The notes below the pieces were generated by a model, which saw nothing but the letters and a program-made list of their open reading frames with translations, was not told the DNA's origin and did no database searches. The position numbers and the translations under genes are program-made. Below, in pieces: positions 11,115-15,251 of a stretch of 15,251 nt of DNA. Source of the DNA: Avimonoglobus sp965151315 (GTDB taxonomy: Bacteria > Bacillota > Clostridia > UBA1381); contig CBCTZG010000068.1 of NCBI GenBank assembly GCA_965151315.1, positions 1 to 15,251 of the forward strand, read 5' to 3'. Numbering within the stretch: position 1 is the first letter of the stretch; each line of letters opens with the position of its first letter.

Positions 11115-13334
11115 ATGGCCAGAAAGAAGCAAGAACCCCAGACATTGGAATCGGCGCCCATTGCGGAGCAGCCCATCACCGAAACCCTGGAGAAAAATTA
11201 TATGCCCTATGCCATGAGCGTCATCGTTTCCCGGGCCATCCCGGAAATTGACGGCTTAAAGCCAGCCCATCGGAAGCTCTTATACACCATGTATAAAATG
11301 GGACTGCTGGGCGGGAAGCTGACAAAATCGGCCAACGTGGTAGGCCAGACCATGAAGCTGAATCCCCACGGGGACATGGCAATCTACGAAACCCTGGTGC
11401 GCCTAACCCATGGCAATGAGGCCCTGCTGCATCCCCTGGTGGAATCACAGGGGAATTTCGGCAAGCAGTTTTCCCGGGATATGGCCTTTGCCGCTTCCCG
11501 GTACACCGAGGTGCGCCTGGATCCCATCTGCCAGGAATTTTTCGGGGATATTCAGAAAAATACTGTCCCGTTTGTGGACAACTATGATGGGGAAATGCAG
11601 GAGCCGACTCTGCTGCCGGTGGCCTTCCCCAATGTGCTGGTAAACCCCAACCAGGGGATTGCCGTGGGCATGGCCAGCAACATCTGCTCCTTTAACCTGC
11701 GGGAGGTCTGCGCGGCCACGGTGGCGCTGATTCAAAACCCGGAGGCGGATCTTTTGGAGTACATGCCGGCCCCAGACTTTTCGATGGGAGCGTCCTTGTT
11801 GTATTCCAAGGCACAGATGCGGGAAATTTACGAAACCGGCCGGGGAAGCTTTAAGCTCCGGGCGAAATATACCTATGACCGGAAAAACAACTGTATCGAG
11901 ATCACGGAGATTCCCTATACGACAACCAGCGAGGCCATTATCGGCAAAATTATGGAGCTGATCAAGGCCAATAAGCTGCGGGAAATCGCCGACGCCCGGG
12001 ACGAAACCGGTCTGCGCGGGTTTAAGATCACCATTGACCTGAAGCGGGGGATCGATCCTGACGCTCTGATGCTGAAGCTATTTAAAATGACCACGTTAGA
12101 GGACAGCTTTAGCTGCAACTTTAACATCCTGATCCAGAATACGCCCCGGGTTATGGGCGTGCGGGAGATTCTGGAGGAGTGGATCAAATTCCGGGCAGGC
12201 TGTATAGAAAACAGCTTAAAATATGACATTGACCGGAAAAGCGAAAAGCTCCATCTGCTGACAGGCCTGAAGAAGATCCTTCTGGATATTGACAAGGCGA
12301 TCAGCATTATCCGGCATACGGAGCAGGAAGCGGATGTAGTGCCTAACCTGATGGCTGGGTTTGCGCTGGATAAGGTGCAGGCGGAGTATGTGGCGGAGAT
12401 CAGGCTGCGGAATTTAAACCGGGAATACATCCTGAACCGGACGGCGGAGATTGAGAAGCTGATCGCGGAAATTGATGAGCTCCAATCTATTTTAGAAAGT
12501 GAGAAAAAGGTTAAAAAGCTGATTGTCAAGCAGCTGGAGGGCATCGCAAAAAAATATGGCAAGGACCGGCGCACAGAGCTGGTGGCCGACGATACGGTCC
12601 AGGAATATAAAGAAGATAACTTTATCGAGGATTATCCCCTGACCCTATTTGTCACCCGGGAGGGGTATATCAAAAAGGTTTCTGCCGTGTCCCTGCGGAT
12701 GACAACGGCTGAGCATAAGCTTAAGGAGGACGATGAAATCGTCCAGACCTTGGAGTCTGTGAATAAAAGCGAGCTCCTGTTTTTCACCAACCGTTCTGTG
12801 GTGTATAAAATGAAAACCTATGAGCTGGCGGATACCAAGGTTTCCGCTATGGGCGAATACCTGCCCGGACTGCTGGGCTTAGAAGACGGGGAACGGGTTG
12901 TGTATACTGTAGTGACCACCAATTATCAAGGGATGCTGCTGTTTGCTTTTGTGAACGGGAAAATGGCCAAGGTGGCGCTGTCCAACTATGAAACCAAAAC
13001 CAACCGGAAAAAGCTGGTGGGTGCGTATTCAGATAAGGCGGAGATCTGTGCCGTTCAATTCCTGCCGGAGGACCGGGAGATTGTGGCCTATGCGGACAAC
13101 AATAAGGTTCTGGCCTTGCATACGGAAAAGATCCCGCTGAAGAGTACAAAATCCACCCAGGGCGTACAGGTTATGAAGCTGACTAAAAAGGGCGCCAAGA
13201 TGTGCAGGGTGGTATTCAGCGAGGACAGCGGTATTGAAAATTTGAAGTACTATACCACAAAAAATATCCCCGCCGCGGGGAGCTTCTTGAAACAGGACGA
13301 CATCAGGGACCAGCAGATATCTCTGTTTGAATGA
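11115..13334 (+). CDS. parC: Type IIA DNA topoisomerase A subunit, divergent ParC-like
   Basis: This 739-residue subunit breaks and rejoins DNA together with the ParE-like product, probably for decatenation of daughter chromosomes. The active-site Tyr130 is in AASRYTEVRL. The quinolone segment reads NPHGDMAIYETLVRL, with Met88 and Glu92 at the positions of E. coli GyrA Ser83 and Asp87. The helix before it reads AIPEIDGLKPAHRKLL, one residue shorter than the DVRDGLKP or FIGDGLKP of classical GyrA and ParC. A long charged helical stretch (about 435-490) is followed by a short beta-pinwheel. No GyrA box is present, which fits topoisomerase IV rather than gyrase. It is shorter than the gyrA product of this window by 94 residues. 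A strong AAGGAGG site (11102-11108) lies in the 13-base gap after parE. It begins MARKKQE, much like the ParE-like MPRKKQE. Confidence 0.9.
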   Translation: MARKKQEPQTLESAPIAEQPITETLEKNYMPYAMSVIVSRAIPEIDGLKPAHRKLLYTMYKMGLLGGKLTKSANVVGQTMKLNPHGDMAIYETLVRLTHGNEALLHPLVESQGNFGKQFSRDMAFAASRYTEVRLDPICQEFFGDIQKNTVPFVDNYDGEMQEPTLLPVAFPNVLVNPNQGIAVGMASNICSFNLREVCAATVALIQNPEADLLEYMPAPDFSMGASLLYSKAQMREIYETGRGSFKLRAKYTYDRKNNCIEITEIPYTTTSEAIIGKIMELIKANKLREIADARDETGLRGFKITIDLKRGIDPDALMLKLFKMTTLEDSFSCNFNILIQNTPRVMGVREILEEWIKFRAGCIENSLKYDIDRKSEKLHLLTGLKKILLDIDKAISIIRHTEQEADVVPNLMAGFALDKVQAEYVAEIRLRNLNREYILNRTAEIEKLIAEIDELQSILESEKKVKKLIVKQLEGIAKKYGKDRRTELVADDTVQEYKEDNFIEDYPLTLFVTREGYIKKVSAVSLRMTTAEHKLKEDDEIVQTLESVNKSELLFFTNRSVVYKMKTYELADTKVSAMGEYLPGLLGLEDGERVVYTVVTTNYQGMLLFAFVNGKMAKVALSNYETKTNRKKLVGAYSDKAEICAVQFLPEDREIVAYADNNKVLALHTEKIPLKSTKSTQGVQVMKLTKKGAKMCRVVFSEDSGIENLKYYTTKNIPAAGSFLKQDDIRDQQISLFE

Positions 13335-13355
13335 TGCGCGGAAAGGATGAGACGA

Positions 13356-14099
13356 ATGGATAAAGTGAATATACTGGGCGTCAACGTAGACCGGGTGGAC
13401 ATCCAAGAGGCGGCGGACCGGATTTTTCAGATGCTGGAGGAGCGGCGGCCCCACAGCGTGTATACGCCTAATTCGGAAATCATTATGCAGGCCTATGAAA
13501 ACGCAGAATTTCGGGATCTCCTGAACCGGGCGGATCTGCTGACGGCGGACGGGATCGGCGTTGTGTATGCATCCCGGATCCTGCATAAGCCCATTGACGA
13601 ACGGGCCGCCGGCTATGATATTGCCTGTCGGGTCCTAGCCGGGATCGCCAAAACCGGCCATCGGCTGTTTTTGTTCGGCGGCAAGCCGGGAGTGGCGGAG
13701 CAGGCCCGGGAAAAGCTGCAGGCGCAGTACGAGTTTCTAAATATTGTAGGTACCCATAACGGATATTTCTCTCCGGAGGAAGAACCGGAAATCGTGGAGG
13801 AGATTAACCGGTCCGGCGCGGATATTGTGTTTGTATGCCTGGGGGCGCCGACCCAGGAAAAATGGATTGATCGGAACCTGCCAAAGCTGCAGGCAAAGGT
13901 GCTGATGGGCATCGGCGGCAGCTTAGACGTGTTTGCCGGCAATGTGGAGCGGGCGCCGGAGCGGTGGTGCAATTTAGGGCTGGAATGGCTTTACCGGCTG
14001 ATTAAGGAGCCTTGGCGGATCGGGCGGATGATGGCCCTGCCGAAGTTTGCGTTAACGGTATTTTTGAAGGGGAAACGGTATGACGATGAAGAAGAATAA
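13356..14099 (+). CDS. tagA: WecG/TagA/CpsF family glycosyltransferase
   Basis: This 247-residue GT26-family enzyme by homology adds N-acetylmannosamine to undecaprenyl-PP-GlcNAc, the committed step of teichoic acid linkage-unit synthesis at the inner membrane face. Conserved family segments are present: YTPNSEI (Thr37), TADGIGVVYA (Asp65), LFLFGGKPG, CLGAPTQEKW (Gln167), MGIGGSLDVFAG, and the C-terminal RAPERW...LEWLYRLIKEPWRIGR tail thought to dock on the membrane. Thr37, Asp65 and Gln167 lie at catalytically important family positions. The start is placed at ATG 13356, 9 bases after AAAGG (13342-13346); an in-frame ATG at 13347 is too close to that site. It starts 21 bases after parC and overlaps the next gene by 20 bases. 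The exact wall or exopolysaccharide product is unknown, as no other tag genes are in view. Confidence 0.88.
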   Translation: MDKVNILGVNVDRVDIQEAADRIFQMLEERRPHSVYTPNSEIIMQAYENAEFRDLLNRADLLTADGIGVVYASRILHKPIDERAAGYDIACRVLAGIAKTGHRLFLFGGKPGVAEQAREKLQAQYEFLNIVGTHNGYFSPEEEPEIVEEINRSGADIVFVCLGAPTQEKWIDRNLPKLQAKVLMGIGGSLDVFAGNVERAPERWCNLGLEWLYRLIKEPWRIGRMMALPKFALTVFLKGKRYDDEEE

Positions 14100-14766
14100 A
14101 CGTCTAATCGCCATTGACGGCGTAGATGCCAGCGGCAAGCAGACCCATGCCCGGCTATTATTCGCCCGGCTGCAGGCGGAGGGGTATCCGGTGCGGATGC
14201 TGTCCTTTCCGGCGTATGCAAGCCAGTCATCGGCGCTGGTGAAGCTGTATTTGTCCGGCGCTTTCGGGGACAGGCCGGAGGATGTAAACGCTTATGCGGC
14301 GTCCAGTTTTTTCGCGGCAGACCGGTTTGCCACGTTTCGGATGGATTGGGGTAAGGATTATGCCGACGGCGTAATATTGATCGCGGACCGCTATGTTTCC
14401 TCCAATATGATCCACCAAGGCGGTAAGCTTTTAGATGAAACGGAGAAAAATGCGTTTTTAGACTGGCTGGATCATTTGGAATATACGGTATACGGAATCC
14501 CCCGGCCGGATATGACGTTGTTTTTAGATATGCCTGTAGAGTTTGGCAGACAGCTGATGGCAGACCGGGAAAATAAATTTGACGGTTCTCAGCAAAAAGA
14601 TATTCATGAGCGCAATAGCGCATACTTGATCCAAAGCTATGAAAACGCCTGCGGGATCGCCCAAAAATACGGCTGGCAGAGGATTCCCTGTGTGGAACAG
14701 GGCCGGCTGCGCAAGATCGAGGAGATCCAGACAGAAATTTACGGTTTAGTCAAGAAAATCTTGTAA
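14080..14766 (+). CDS. tmk: Thymidylate kinase-like nucleoside monophosphate kinase
   Basis: This 228-residue P-loop kinase has a Walker A as GVDASGKQTHA (14-24), the substrate-binding FPAY near residue 43, DRF (81-83), and the DRY motif ADRYVSSNMIHQGG (Asp103-Tyr105). The family converts dTMP to dTDP, supplying dTTP for replication. A LID-like region includes ADRENKFDGSQQKDIHERN, somewhat unlike the usual bacterial Tmk, so another deoxynucleotide substrate or a second Tmk copy is possible. AAGGGGA (14067-14073) lies 6 bases before ATG 14080, inside the end of tagA, and the start overlaps the tagA stop by 20 bases, indicating translational coupling. It is the last gene of the operon and is followed at once by a terminator. 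Confidence 0.85.
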   Translation: MTMKKNKRLIAIDGVDASGKQTHARLLFARLQAEGYPVRMLSFPAYASQSSALVKLYLSGAFGDRPEDVNAYAASSFFAADRFATFRMDWGKDYADGVILIADRYVSSNMIHQGGKLLDETEKNAFLDWLDHLEYTVYGIPRPDMTLFLDMPVEFGRQLMADRENKFDGSQQKDIHERNSAYLIQSYENACGIAQKYGWQRIPCVEQGRLRKIEEIQTEIYGLVKKIL

Positions 14767-14799
14767 AATAAAAAGCAATGGATCCCATTGCTTTTTATT
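14767..14799. terminator. Strong, symmetric terminator after tmk
   Basis: AATAAAAAGCAATG (14767-14780) and CATTGCTTTTTATT (14786-14799) form a perfect 14-bp stem with loop GATCC, with T-runs on both strands. It starts directly after the tmk stop and ends the operon that began at 8988. Confidence 0.92.
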
Positions 14800-14807
14800 G
14801 TATCAAA

Positions 14808-14834
14808 AAAACCACGCGATAGTCGCGTGGTTTT
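14808..14834 (-). terminator. Leftward terminator at the insertion sequence side
   Basis: A perfect 12-bp stem (AAAACCACGCGA, loop TAG, complement). Read leftward it is followed by seven T (plus-strand A 14805-14811), so it is a good terminator for transcription coming out of the insertion sequence. It lies outside the predicted element end. Confidence 0.75.
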
Positions 14835-14871
14835 CGTTATATAATGAAATACCCCCCGCATAGCGTGCATT

Positions 14872-15251
14872 TGTCAAGAAAAAGTAGACACCCAAAAACA
14901 CCATAATATCAGAAGCCCAGTTCTGTCTTGTACTGAACAGGGCTTTTATAGCCCAAGGCAGCCGCAGGTCGCCTGTTATTGAAGTAATATACATATGTAT
15001 CCAATAGTAAGGGGACATCCTCTGCGGTCGCCAGTCCGAAGTCAAGATAGAGTTCTTCTTTCATCCATCCGTTTAGTGCTTCAATGATTGGATTATCTGT
15101 TGGTGTTCCCCCTCGCGACATGGAACGAACTATGTTATAATGTTCATGGGCCTGGCAAAAAGCCCGTGAGGAGTAGACAGAACCCTGGTCGGTGTGGAAG
15201 GTAGTGCGTAAAGTTTTGTGTAAAGTCCAAACATCAGGAAAAAGCAAAAGT
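14872..15251 (-). mobile_element. IS3-family insertion sequence, 3' end (continues beyond window)
   Basis: The element end is placed at 14872, where TGTCAAGAAAAAGTAGACAC begins. This terminal sequence starting with TG is of the type found at ends of IS3-family elements, and lies 37 bases outside the transposase stop. The other end and the target duplication are outside the window. Confidence 0.7.
14909..15251 (-). CDS. IS3-family transposase (OrfB, rve/DDE domain), C-terminal part
   Basis: The last 114 or so codons of an integrase-core transposase are visible; the reading frame is open to the right edge, so the N-terminal half lies outside. HTDQGSVYSS contains the second catalytic Asp. Exactly 35 residues separate it from the Glu in DNPIIEALNGWMKEELY, the DD(35)E spacing of the IS3 group. 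The typical ending YNNRRP-like (YFNNRRPAAALGYKSPVQY) is also present. The stop TGA is at 14911-14909. The part seen has no frameshift or internal stop; whether the element is intact cannot be judged. A TTG at 15247 is not a real start. Confidence 0.93.
   Translation of the reverse strand, partial: LLLFPDVWTLHKTLRTTFHTDQGSVYSSRAFCQAHEHYNIVRSMSRGGTPTDNPIIEALNGWMKEELYLDFGLATAEDVPLLLDTYVYYFNNRRPAAALGYKSPVQYKTELGF

Noticed and set aside
14803..15045. Leftward ORF of 80 codons at the insertion sequence end
   Set aside because: It overlaps the transposase in another frame and crosses the element boundary and terminator hairpin.
1..15251. CRISPR array, prophage or defence island
   Set aside because: No regularly spaced repeats, integrase of phage type, toxin-antitoxin pair or nuclease modules are visible.

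Overview
The window looks like chromosomal DNA of a Gram-positive anaerobe of the class Clostridia (Bacillota), plausibly a Lachnospiraceae-type gut commensal. The basis is strong AGGAGG-type ribosome binding sites, sigma-A-like TTGACA/TATAAT promoters, tRNA genes with encoded CCA, a TagA-family wall-polymer transferase, a CcdA-thioredoxin fusion, and a divergent second type IIA topoisomerase. Most genes are moderately GC-rich; the exception is the AT-richer gene at 375-1199. The species cannot be fixed from the sequence alone.

Layout. (1) 1-360: the 3' end of a 5S rRNA, so the end of an rRNA operon, followed by tRNA-Glu(UUC) and a CAU-anticodon tRNA, each with a hairpin terminator. (2) 375-2493: a transglutaminase-fold protein squeezed directly behind the tRNA terminator, then a short GH29 alpha-L-fucosidase-like gene with its own promoter. 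(3) 2497-4635, leftward: a membrane CcdA-TlpA fusion and a trans-aconitate methyltransferase (tam). (4) 4636-4990: a 355-base gap with back-to-back promoters, a possible short transcript ending at a strong terminator, a second hairpin, and the gyrA promoter. (5) 4991-8680: gyrA followed by two tandem cyclophilin-type peptidyl-prolyl isomerases, one an exported lipoprotein and one cytosolic. (6) 8681-9082: a gap rich in hairpins that ends in a near-consensus promoter. (7) 9083-14799: a compact operon with ParE-like and ParC-like subunits of a divergent type IIA topoisomerase, a TagA/WecG glycosyltransferase and an overlapping thymidylate-kinase-like gene, closed by a strong terminator. (8) 14872-15251: the end of an IS3-family insertion sequence, with its transposase running off the right edge.

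How the genes work together. The core is DNA topology. A conventional GyrA, without GyrB beside it, is followed by a complete but divergent second type IIA enzyme whose quinolone-determining region departs from consensus. That enzyme is apparently co-transcribed with a wall teichoic acid-type enzyme and a dTMP kinase, which would put chromosome segregation, wall synthesis and nucleotide supply under one promoter.

No CRISPR array, phage module or clear new defence system is visible. The most promising unexplained items are the candidate promoter-to-terminator transcript at 4704-4885, the structured and possibly dispersed element at about 8690-8880, and the unusual topoisomerase pair.
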